Assembly (NCBI GenBank): GCA_963921825.1
Contig: OY997589.1
Coordinates: 52,136,546 to 52,200,545, forward strand
DNA length: 64,000 bases
Direction of reading: 5' to 3'
Source of the DNA: Erodium maritimum
Lineage: Eukaryota > Streptophyta > Magnoliopsida > Geraniales > Geraniaceae
Shown: one piece after another, positions 34,730 through 44,340 of the stretch
Layout of the letters: every line of letters starts with the position of its first letter
How positions within the stretch are numbered: the first letter of the stretch is position 1
The notes under the pieces: generated by a model
What the model was told of the DNA's origin: nothing
The model's database searches: none
Seen by the model: only the letters and a program-made list of their open reading frames with translations
Position numbers and translations under genes: made by a program

Positions 34730-34831
34730 GTTAATTGTTGATGTTTTGGGTGGCCATGAGAGCCCGTGTATTTAAATTGGTGTTTTGGGTGGCTTGAGAG
34801 CCGTGTACTAAGGTTGGTGCCTTTGGCTGGC

Positions 34832-35437
34832 CTACCGAGTTAGAGTCTCGAGGGGTTGCAAGTTTTCTTTAGCTGGCTTACGAGTTAGAGTCTCGGTAAG
34901 TTGCAAGCGTGTTTTATGGTTGGTGTCTTGGGAGGCCGTGAGTGCCTGTGGGGTTGTTGAGTCCGTGTCTTACTGTCGGTGTGTCTTGGGAGGCCGTGAG
35001 TGCCTGTGGGGCTGTTGAGTCCGAGTTTTACGGTTAGTGTCTTGGTGGCCATGAGTGCCTATGAGTGTTGATCCTGTGTTGTTACTGGTTGTGAACTTGC
35101 TTGTGATTGTGATTGTGTTTGTGATTGCGTTTGTGGTTACCGGAGGTTGGGGGCCCGCTTCCTGAAACGGGGGTCCACGAGCACACGCGTCTGCATGTTC
35201 AGACGGGGTAGGGGGCCCGCCCGCCAATAAAGGGGTCCTGGCCGCGCGTGTGTGGTTTGGGTTTGTGAGCGTACCTTGGCTGGCTTATGGGTTAGAGTCC
35301 CAGTAAGTTGCAGCATTTTCCGGCTGGCTTATGGGTTAGAGTCCCATTAAGTTGCAGCATTTTCCGGCTGGCTTATGGGTTAGAGTCCCGGTAAGTTGCA
35401 GCATTCTTGGGTTGGCCTGACCGGGTTAGAGTCCCGG
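34832..35437 (+). repeat. Hairpins with constant TTAGAGT loop and covarying stems
   Basis: Six copies: 34832-34850, 34877-34900, 35284-35307, 35328-35351, 35372-35395 and 35421-35437. The loop TTAGAGT is constant; the closing stems are GAG/CTC in two copies and GGG/CCC in four. The next pair is C-G, T-A or T-G. Copies with the full stem add CTTA/TAAG across a one-base bulge. The 3' LTR repeats the array at 40788-41393. Confidence 0.78.
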
Positions 35438-35730
35438 GAGGGCGTTCTTGGCAGTTGGTTTGCGATCCTTTGTAATCTTGGTTGGTGCGTGATCCCTTGT
35501 GATGCTGTTTGGTGTTGCGTACGTTCTTTTGAGTCCTTGGAAGAGGTCGTCAATCGTTGTGTCAGGTCTACTTTACGTGTCAGAGTGTTGAGTCATTCGA
35601 GGAAGGTCACCGTGGGTGTTTGTTCAGTCAGAGTACTTGGGTTGGGGATGGTGTTCCCCGGTGTTGAGTCGTTATTGGTGTTACTTGCTTTGCCTGCTAA
35701 TTATGCCGTAGTCAGTCTGTTATTCGTGGT

Positions 35731-35748
35731 GGTGAGCGAACGCTCACC
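35731..35748 (+). promoter_or_regulatory. Invariant LTR hairpin, element 3 5' LTR
   Basis: GGTGAGCG-AA-CGCTCACC, followed by the pyrimidine tract and CAG/GTAC, as in the other LTRs. Confidence 0.75.
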
Positions 35749-36030
35749 CCTAGCTGCTTTTCCTACAGGTACCGTTCGTGGGACGGACTAGGTGAGCTCT
35801 CGAAGCTTATGGAGCTAGGAGCGGAGTCCGGGTTTTGTCTTTTTAGTCTAGCGACGGATACCTCGCCTTTTTGTCCGCTTGTAGGACATTTATTTTTGAG
35901 TTTTAATTATCGTTTTGTTGAACTAAACTGGTATTGTAAGTGGTTTTAATGGAAAAGGTTTCAAAGTGTTTTCTTATAACTAAACGTTCGCGTCCCGAGT
36001 TCGGTTTACTGAAATTGGGGCGTGACAGCT

Positions 36031-36042
36031 TGGTATCAGAGC
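36031..36042 (+). promoter_or_regulatory. Primer binding site of element 3
   Basis: TGGTATCAGAGC three bases after the LTR end GACA. Intact, with an imperfect post-primer hairpin (CGAGGTTTCACACCTCG). Confidence 0.92.
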
Positions 36043-37361
36043 TCGAGGTTTCACACCTCGGACTGTCCGTCAATTAGGTGGGAAGAGTCGAGTCAGTAAA
36101 GTCCCGTCGTGCGTTGGGCACGTAGGTCGGGAACCGTGTGTAAACCCTTAATGTCTGAGTTTTGTTTGTCTGTGTGTATGTGCAGTACGGGGCTACTGGC
36201 ATACTGTTTGTGTGTGCTGCGTGAAACGTTTTTAAGCTGTCGCGGGTCGACTCAGGAGCGCTCCTGTAGTCGAACGTGACGGTGCTGATGTCAAGTCAGT
36301 ACAACGTAGTTCGGGGACGCCTGGACCGGGTTGTAACCACCTGATGTCAAGAAATGAAGTTTTAATGAAGTAGAGAAAGCTTTAAAGGAAATTTGAGTGT
36401 TTTGATTTTTTTTTTGTTTGACGCCGTGGGCGTGTGTGTCGGATTGTTGTTGGTTGGCCCGGTGGGCGCTATTTGACTTTGGTTGGCCCGGTGGGCGGGT
36501 GTCGTTGTTGCTGTTGTTATGGGCGTTTGGCCGGTTTGGCTTGTTCGTTGTTTAGTCGGGTTTTGTGGTACGTGTTGGGTCGTTTTGGTGGTAATTTGTC
36601 CGCGATGCACGAGTGTGCGGGTCGCCAAGAGACTGGTAGAATACGAGTACTCTAGGGTAAGAGTTCGTTTCGTTGTGCGTGTAGGTTTGTGGTTGTGTGA
36701 CTCGGTTCGTGTTCGTGCAGTTGAGCGTTGGTTTTATGGGTTTGTGTTCGCGGTTATGGGTTGTAGAGGCCATAGGCCTAGTGTACGGTTGGACTGTTGT
36801 TAAGTTTTACGCTTACGTATTAGTATACTTAAGGCTTTAATAGCGCGAGCCGTGGTGTCTTACTTTTTTGAGAACGCGTTTCCCGTGTCGGGGTTTATCT
36901 TATTCGAGCGAGTACTTGAGATGTTGTTAGCATGGACGGCGGAATGTTTGGCTTCAGTTTTGTGTTGGTGTTTTGCCCTGACTAGAGTGGTAAGTCTTTG
37001 GTGTGTTACTAGTATGCCATAACCGAGCGGGTGTCCGTGGAGGTGAGCTTAACGCTCATCCCCTTTACTACTTTTCCCGCAAGGGACGAGTAGCGAACAC
37101 TGGCTTGGTTGCGGAAAGTTATAAGTAAATGCATAAAGGACCGAATGAGGGCTTGGTGTACGTTTGTGTGGTCAAAACAAATTGAGGCTTCGCTTACGCG
37201 TAATTATAATTAAAGTATGTTTAGCGTGAACGGTGTGGCGTTTAGTAGCAAGTACGTTGGGGTAGACGTAGACCGTGTGAACGTTAGTGTGTTCGAGCTG
37301 TTGTCCTTATTTGAGTTCGCAAACTGAACGTTTGCGTGTATCCGTGCAGAGGATACTGGTT
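36043..37361 (+). other. Element 3 leader with a second copy of the LTR hairpin block
   Basis: About 1.3 kb, roughly twice the leader length of elements 1 and 2. The first part has two GGCCCGGTGGGCG motifs (about 36455-36500). The extra part includes a diverged copy of the LTR conserved block at about 37007-37095: ATGCCATAACC, then hairpin GGTGAGC-TTAAC-GCTCATC (37042-37060), then CTTTTCCCGCAAGG in place of CTTTTCCTACAGG. The acceptor-like CAG is therefore lost in this copy. Confidence 0.65.
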
Positions 37362-38390
37362 ATGGCTCGCGGAAGGCGCGGACGAGCATCAGGAACACGG
37401 GGTCAGGCACCCACGCGAGGCCGGCGGGGGCGGTCAGCAGGGGCACCAGGGAGGGTGCCAACCGTCGAGCCCGCCGACTACGCGGAGGCACAGGGCACTC
37501 CCGTCGGAGAAGACGGGAGAAGTGATGCGGGGCCATCTGCAGGCACCCCTGGTGTTCCGCCAGTCGCGGACCCTCCAGTGATGACTGCCCTGGATGAGCT
37601 TACCAGAACCGTTCAGAGTTTGGTGGCGGTCATCGCCAGCCGAGAGTCGGCTTCGCCAGCACCAGAGGCAGCCGCAGTCCCGGTGAGGGCCGCTCAGACA
37701 GAGGATCTTACCTCCCGAGCGCTACTAGATTTCCTGAAGCTCGGGATACCTGTTTTTGTCGGGGAGCCGAATCCCGACCTAGCCGAGCGATGGATAGAGC
37801 AGGTCACACGAGACCTGGACACATCGGGTGTCGAGGATGGCCGTCGGAGAGTGTCCTTCGCGGCCCATCAGCTGAGAGACAGCGCCTACCACTTGTGGGG
37901 GCGGGTGAAGGACACAGTCGGACACGACTACAGCGTATTCCAGGAGGTATTCATGGCACAGTACTTTCCCGAGTCGGCTCGGCTGGAGCGACATCGGCAG
38001 TTCTTAGACCTGGAGCAGGAAGGGATGACCGTGGCACAGTACGAGGCCAGGTTCACAGCCTTGGCCAGATTCGCGCCAGAGATGGTGATGAGCGAGACGA
38101 ACCGTTGCCTGCGGTTCCAGGAAGGACTGAGGTCGAGCATCCGGAACCAGGTTCTCGCCTTGAGACTGAGGAAGTACACAGATCTCGTGGACACCGCAGC
38201 GACGGTGGAGCAGGGTATCCGGGATGTGGACAGGACCCGTGAGGTCAGACAGCGGCCGACCAGCTTTGTAGGGTCGTCCGAGTCACGAGACCCGCGAAGA
38301 CAGAGGACCACGGGATCCTTCCGACCACAGGCTCATCAAGATGGGTCGAGACAGCAGGGGTCGGTGGCGTCAATGGGGCCGGTCGCTTAA
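37362..38390 (+). pseudogene. gag: Element 3 gag
   Basis: ATG at 37362 ([11 protein letters not shown]), chosen as for elements 1 and 2; the frame is also open upstream. Encodes the basic N-terminus, the capsid region ([62 protein letters not shown]) and a linker, about 340 residues, ending at TAA 38388-38390 just before the zinc knuckles. The knuckle sequence continues in the same frame after the stop. One tryptophan of the WWGRV motif is Leu (LWGRV). Could still make a capsid-like protein if transcribed, but its own promoter is missing. Confidence 0.85.
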
Positions 38391-38786
38391 AGGAGACAGC
38401 TGGGATGCTTTAGCTGCGGGCAGCCAGACCACATGCAGCGAGAGTGTCCGATGAACACAGGGCCGAGGGCCGACGAGACCAGGTGTCACCGGTGCGGCCG
38501 CATTGGGCACACTATCGGCCAGTGCTATGAGCCGTTGGGGGCAACGACAGTGCGACAATCCCAGCAGTCGCGCCCTCGTCAGAGCCAACGGTCGAGGTTT
38601 TCGCAGCCGTCGACGAGCTGGCCAGCTCCGAGACAGCAGCGGAGCTATGGATATCCAGCAGTTAGTGCGCCGAGCCAGAGGCAGCAGGCGCCAGCAGGGA
38701 GAATGTACGCGGTTACCGATTCCCGGGCCCCGAGATCCTCTACCTACCACGAGACCTATCAGGGTACGTGTTTATGGTGCTTTTAA
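38391..38786 (+). pseudogene. Element 3 zinc knuckles and linker after the gag stop
   Basis: In frame with gag. Two intact CCHC knuckles, CFSCGQPDHMQREC and CHRCGRIGHTIGQC, then a Gln/Ser/Arg-rich linker and the start of the protease (TYHETYQGTCL), where the match to elements 1 and 2 ends. A few bases of filler follow and the sequence resumes at the 3' end of pol. Confidence 0.85.
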
Positions 38787-38800
38787 TGAGCGCTGTTTTA

Positions 38801-38836
38801 AATTTCGCGGGCGAAATTCCTTTAAGGGGGGTAGAT
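38801..38836 (+). promoter_or_regulatory. Hairpin and polypurine tract, element 3
   Basis: AATTTCG-CGGG-CGAAATT (38801-38818), then CCTTTAAGGGGGGTAGAT next to the 3' LTR. Kept although nearly all of pol is deleted, consistent with a need for reverse-transcription signals in a non-autonomous copy. Confidence 0.88.
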
Positions 38837-38984
38837 TGTAAAACCCGCTTCGCTTCAAAAGGGTATTAAATTGCAATCCGAAAAACTTAAGGTAGGTTTT
38901 TGAAACAAGTGCAAAAAAAAAAAAAAAGAAGCTGCTGGACCGGGCTGGGCCAGACCCGATTAGCGACCCGGCCCAAGCCCAAGG

Positions 38985-38991
38985 TATAAAA
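38985..38991 (+). promoter_or_regulatory. TATA box in the element 3 3' LTR
   Basis: TATAAAA about 150 bp after the LTR start, similar in position to the TATATAA of element 2. In this copy it could only drive transcription into downstream satellite. Confidence 0.55.
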
Positions 38992-40342
38992 CCCTTAGTT
39001 TTAGGGTTTCAACCCATTCCCTTCTCTTCTCCTGCGCAGCCCTCACCCTCACCTCCCTCTTCTCTCTCCCGAACCCGATCCTCCCTCTCCAGCTCCGGCG
39101 ACCACTCCAGCTCCGGCGACCACTCCATCTCCGGCCCTCTCCCTTGCTTTCCCTCTCCGTCCAGCCACCACCAAGCCGCAGCCGACCCTCCGTTTTCCGT
39201 CTTCGTCTTCTTCGTTCTCCCGCCGTCCGACCTCACCCCTCTCCCTCACCGTCCTCCTCCTCCACGCCGCCCTCTTCTCCGCCCCTCACGCCGCCGCCAT
39301 CCAGATCTAGCCACCGTCCCTCTCGATTCCAGCCGTCCCGAGCCCGAGCTCGGCCGTCCCCGACCATCCTCTCCCGTCTCCCTTCTCCTCGTCGCCGTCC
39401 GCACGGCCGACAAGCTCAGCCGAGCCACCACCACTGCCGCTCCTTCTGCCGTGCTCCACCACCTCGCCGTCCACGGTGAGATTCTCACCACGAGGTTTGG
39501 TCGCCGGCGGCGTCTCCGTCAGTGGCCGGCCGGTTTCAAAACCGAGCCCCTCATTTCAGTTTCCCGTGTAGTTCAGTTCGATTTAATTTGGATCTGTTGA
39601 GAAAATCTTACCTGTTAAACCTGTAATGAAATTGATAAATTTTTAGAACTGATTTTGATTTGAAAAGGGAAATAATTGAACAAAATCAGAGTTAATTAAA
39701 GAGGATTGTTATTTGAAACGAAAATTAATTGTCTAAGGAAAAAAAGGAAATCGGTTTTGAGTTCTTGAGAAAAAAATGATAAAACTAGATCTGGTTAAAT
39801 CAAACAGGTTTTTAGAACGAAAGTCGGTTAAGTTTAAAACTTGAGTTAAGTTAAGTCGAAAAGGAAAACGAACTCATATCAGATCGGATTTAGAAAGGCT
39901 TGGACCAAAATATCGAGTTTGGCAAAGAACAGGAAAAAATCGTTCTGTTTTAAAATCAAAATCGGAATTAGGTAAAACAAAGGAGTTTCAAAGACGGCTT
40001 GAGTTAAAATTGGTTTTAACTAGGTTTTGGATCAACCTGAGTTCGGTGCGCGGGTGCTCGAACTCGATCCGTCGTAATCCCACTTTTATCCCGCTCAAGT
40101 GGGAAAGACAACTGTCGGATTTAAACTGGACTAATCGTAACCTTTAACTTAACGGCAGAACCGTTATTAATTTATGGCTTTCGTGTTATCTTTAGAGTCC
40201 GGCTTCGATCGAAGTGAAGCTCGGAGGTAGCGAGCCAGAACGTCAGCAGCTAGGAAGCGTAGCGGTTGCTCTTCAGTTGAGGTAGGGAAAAGTAGCCGGA
40301 TCTCGGCCCTGACTAGGGAAAGTTAACTGTAGAATTGCATGT

Positions 40343-40609
40343 GACACCGGGGTGTCGTGGGTTATTTAGGTTATCGAATATTAGAAATGCATGATACGGG
40401 AACGTAGCGAATACTGGAAATGCATGTGACACTTAGTAGTGTCGTAGGAGCAGAGAACTTAGCGTTAATTGTTTTACTGGAGGCATATGACCATGCCCGG
40501 AGGTTGTTTGTGAACTTATCGATATTAGGAGTACTGGAGGCATATGACCATGCCCGGAGGTTGATTGAGAAACTGTTGATATTAGGACTGTTGGAGGCTT
40601 GGTTAAGCC
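40343..40609 (+). repeat. Two families of small hairpins with compensatory changes
   Basis: First family: GACACC-GG-GGTGTC (40343-40356) and GACACT-TAGT-AGTGTC (40428-40443); both sit in GCATGT...GT(A/G)GG context, and the sixth pair changes from C-G to T-A. Second family: GGCAT-ATGACC-ATGCC (40482-40497 and 40539-40554) and GGCTT-GGTT-AAGCC (40596-40609), each flanked by GGA and GGAGG; the fourth pair changes from A-T to T-A. Confidence 0.75.
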
Positions 40610-40787
40610 GGAGGTTGATTGCTTATTTGGTGTCTTGAGAGCCCGTGTATTTAAATTGGTGTCTGGGTGGCCATGAGAGCCCGTAGTTAATTGTTGGTGT
40701 TTTGGGTGGCCATGAGAGCCCGTGTATTTAAATTGGTGTTTTGGGTGGCTTGAGAGCCGTGTACTAAGGTTGGTGCCTTTGGCTGGC

Positions 40788-41393
40788 CTACCGAGTTAGA
40801 GTCTCGGGGGGTTGCAAGTTTTCTTTAGCTGGCTTACGAGTTAGAGTCTCGGTAAGTTGCAAGCGTGTTTTATGGTTGGTGTCTTGGGAGGCCGTGAGTG
40901 CCTGTGGGGTTGTTGAGTCCGTGTCTTACTGTCGGTGTGTCTTGGGAGGCCGTGAGTGCCTGTGGGGCTGTTGAGTCCGAGTTTTACGGTTAGTGTCTTG
41001 GTGGCCATGAGTGCCTATGAGTGTTGATCCTGTGTTGTTACTGGTCGTGAACTTGCTTGTGATTGTGATTGTGTTTGTGATTGCGTTTGTGGTTACCGGA
41101 GGTTGGGGGCCCGCTTCCTGAAACGGGGGTCCACGAGCACACGCGTCTGCATGTTCAGACGGGGTAGGGGGCCCGCCCGCCAATAAAGGGGTCCTGGCCG
41201 CGCGTGTGTGGTTTGGGTTTGTGAGCGTACCTTGGCTGGCTTATGGGTTAGAGTCCCAGTAAGTTGCAGCATTTTCCGACTGGCTTATGGGTTAGAGTCC
41301 CATTAAGTTGCAGCATTTTCCGGCTGGCTTATGGGTTAGAGTCCCGGTAAGTTGCAGCATTCTTGGGTTGGCCTGACCGGGTTAGAGTCCCGG
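40788..41393 (+). repeat. TTAGAGT-loop hairpin array (3' LTR)
   Basis: Partner of the array at 34832-35437 with a handful of substitutions, mostly outside the closing stems. Confidence 0.75.
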
Positions 41394-41686
41394 GAGGGCG
41401 TTCTTGGCAGTTGGTTTGCCATCCTTTGTGATCTTGGTTGGTGCGTGATCCCTTATGATGCTGTTTGGTGTTGCGTACGTTCTTTTGAGTCCTTGGAAGA
41501 GGTCGTCAATCGTTGTGTCAGGTCTACTTTACGTGTCAGAGTGTTGAGTCGTTTGAGGAAGGTCACCGTGGGTGTTTGTTCAGTCAGAGTACTTGGGTTG
41601 GGGATGGTGTTCCCCGGTGTTGAGTCGTTATTGGTGTTACTTGCTTTGCCTGCTAATTATGCCGTAGTCAGTCTGTTATTCGTGGT

Positions 41687-41704
41687 GGTGAGCGAACGCT
41701 CACC
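41687..41704 (+). promoter_or_regulatory. Invariant LTR hairpin, element 3 3' LTR
   Basis: Identical to the copy at 35731-35748. Confidence 0.75.
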
Positions 41705-43037
41705 CCTAGCTGCTTTTCCTACAGGTACCGTTCGTGGGACGGACTAGGTGAGCTCTCGAAGCTTGTGGAGCTAGGAGCGGAGTCCGGGTTTTGTCTTTTT
41801 AGTCTAGCGACGGATACCTCGCCTTTTTGTCCGCTTGTGGGACATTTATTTTTGAGTTGTAATTATCGTTTTGTTGAACTAAACTGGTATTGTAAGTGGT
41901 TTTAATGGAAAAGGTTTCAACGTGTTTTCTTATAACTAAACGTTCGCGTCCCGAGTTCGGTTTACTGAAATTGGGGCGTGACAAAAGTACTCCCACAAAC
42001 CTTGGGAACCCAAATCCGAGACCGTTTGTGATTGAAACAATATAGTCTTTCATCTAGACATATTGTAATATATAGGAAACCAGGAGTAACAAAATGTTCT
42101 TTTTGTTCCTCAAGGGACTCCTATGGGCCTCTAGTTGTGTATAGGCATTGATATGCCTAATAAAGTACCCAACGAATCGTGGAAAAACTCAATTCGAGAC
42201 CATTTGGGCTTAAAACAAAATACACTCTCATCTAGACATACACCATAATGTTTAAGAAATCAATAGGAGTAACAAATTGTTCTTTTTGTCCACTAAAGGA
42301 CTCATATGACTTCTAGTTGTGTATACAAATAGATATTCCTATTAAAGTACCCAACTACTGTGGGAACCCAATCCGAGACTGTTTGGTCTCCAAACAAGTT
42401 TTTCTCTCATCTAGACATACTATATAGTATGTAAGAAATAAATAGGAGTAACAAATTGTTCTTTTTGTCCCTCAAAGGACTCATATGGGCCTCTAGTGGT
42501 TTATACACATAGATATGCCTATTAAAGTACTCCCACAAACCTTGGGAACCCAAATCCGAGACCGTTTATGATTGAAACAATATAGTTTTTCATCTAGACA
42601 TATTGTAATATGTAAGAAACCAGGAGTAACAAAATGTTCTGTTTGTTCCTCAAGAGACTCCTATGGGCCTCTAGTTGTGTATAGGCATTGATATGACTAT
42701 TAAAGTTCCCCACCAACGGTGGAAAAACTCAATTCGAGACCATTTGGGCTTCATACGAAATAGCCTCTCATCTAGACATACACTATAATATTTAAGAAGT
42801 CAATAGGAGTAACAAATTGTTCTTTTTGTCCATTAAAGGACTCATATGGGCTTCTAGTTGTGTATACAAATAGATATTCCTAATAAAGTACCCAACTACT
42901 GTGGGAACCCAATCCGAGACAATTTGGACTCCAAACAAGTTTTTTCTCTCATCTAGACATACTATATAGTATGTAAGAAATAAATAGGAGTAACAAATTG
43001 TTCTTTTTGTCCCTCAAAGAACTCATATGGGCCTCTA

Positions 43038-43119
43038 GTTGTTTATACACATAGATATGCCTATTAAAGTACTCCCACAAACCTTTTTTTGTTCCTCAAG
43101 GGACTCCTATGGGCCTCTA
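43038..43119. repeat. Internally deleted C monomer (82 bp)
   Basis: Reads normally to ACAAACCTT, then jumps to TTTTTGTTCCTCAAGG, losing about 96 bp of the usual 178. The junction lies in a short T-run, suggesting slippage or end joining. Confidence 0.88.
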
Positions 43120-44340
43120 GTTGTGTATAGGCATTGATATGCCTACTAAAGTACCCCACCAACCGTGTAAAAACTCAATTCGAGACCATTTGGGCTTAAA
43201 ACAAAATAGCCTCACATCTAGACATACACCATAATGTTTAAGAAGTCAATAGTAGAAACAAATTGTTCTTTTTGTCCATTAAAGGACTCATATGGGCTTC
43301 TAAGTTGTGTATACAAATAGATATTCCTATTAAAGTACCCCAACTACTGTGGGAACCCAATCCGAGACAATTTGGACTCCAAACAAGTTTTTCTCTAATC
43401 TAGACATACTATAGTATTTAAGAAATAAATAGGAGTAACAAATTGTTCTTTTTGTCCCTCAAAGAACTCATATGGGCCTCTAGTTGTTTATACATATAGA
43501 TATGCCTATTAAAGTACTCTCACAAACCTTGGGAACCCAAATCCGAGACCGTTTGTGATTGAAACAATATAGTCTTTCATCTAGACATATTGTAATATGT
43601 AAGAAACCAGGAGTAACAAAATGTTCTTTTTGTTCCTCAAGGGACTCCTATGGGCCTCTAGTTGTGTATAGGAATTGATATGACTATTAAAGTTCCCCAC
43701 CAACGGTGGAAAATCTCAATTCGAGACCATTTGGGCTTAAAATAAAATACCCTCTCATCTAGACATACACCATAATGTTTAAGAAATCTATAGGAGTAAC
43801 AAAATGTTCTTTTTGTTCCTCAAGGGACTCCTATGGGCCTCTAGTTGTGTATAGGCATTGATATGCCTATTAAAGTTCCCCACCAACCGTGTAAAAACTC
43901 AATTCGAGACCATTTGGGCTTAAAACAAAATAGCCTCACATCTAGACATACACCATAATGTTTAAGAAGTCAATAGTAGTAACAAATTGTTCTTTTTGTC
44001 CATTAAAGGACTCATATGGGCTTCTAAGTTGTGTATACAAATAGATATTCCTATTAAAGTACCCCAACTACTGTGGGAACCCAATCCGAGACAATTTGGA
44101 CTCCAAACAAGTTTTTCTCTAATCTAGACATACTATAGTATTTAAGAAATAAATAGGAGTAACAAATTGTTCTTTTTGTCCCTCAAAGAACTCATTCGGG
44201 CCTCTAGTTGTTTATACACATAGATATGCCTATTAAAGCACTCCCACAAACCTTGGGAACCCAAATCCGAGACCGTTTGTGATTGAAACAATATAGTCTT
44301 TCATCTAGACATATTGTAATATGTAAGAAACCAGGAGTAA

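Larger units (their letters stand above)
34730..36027 (+). repeat. Element 3, truncated 5' LTR
   Basis: Matches 40686-41983 at a constant offset of 5956. The breakpoint with satellite lies at about 34726-34730 and has a few bases assignable to neither side. It retains the hairpin array and the conserved block but not the TATA box, so it should not drive transcription. Confidence 0.93.
39476..41724 (+). other. Putative leader intron in the element 3 3' LTR
   Basis: Donor-like CCACG/GTGAG at 39476 after a CT-rich segment, then AT-rich sequence and all hairpin arrays, CTAATTATGCC (about 41653), the invariant hairpin, and CTTTTCCTACAG/GTAC ending at 41724. Length about 2.25 kb. The base composition change at the donor fits a plant 5'-UTR intron. 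Not proven by sequence alone. Confidence 0.38.
34730..41983 (+). mobile_element. Gypsy element 3: gag-only Tekay-type derivative with truncated 5' LTR
   Basis: A plus-strand relative of elements 1 and 2. The 3' LTR (38837-41983) is 3147 bp. The 5' LTR keeps only its last 1298 bp (34730-36027), so about 1.85 kb including the promoter is gone. The interior has a primer site, a longer leader, gag and zinc knuckles, then jumps to the end of pol just before the polypurine tract. Protease, RT, RNase H, integrase and chromodomain are absent. The overlapping LTR parts differ at about a dozen sites. No target duplicate remains on the left, consistent with a deletion that also removed satellite. Confidence 0.92.
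38837..41983 (+). repeat. Element 3, 3' LTR
   Basis: 3147 bp, TGTAAAACCC to GGGCGTGACA. Order in sense: A-run near 38920, TATAAAA at 38985-38991, CT-rich exon-like segment to about 39475, AT-rich segment, palindrome CTTCGATCGAAG (40203-40214), paired hairpins at 40343-40609, GGCTCTCA-type repeats, the TTAGAGT hairpin array, and the conserved block. It shares the 40150-40310 segment with the left half of element 4, so those two belong to one LTR family. Confidence 0.94.

Noticed and set aside
36031-36042. TGGTATCAGAGC sites as parts of tRNA genes
   Set aside because: They are primer binding sites next to LTRs; no cloverleaf sequence surrounds them.
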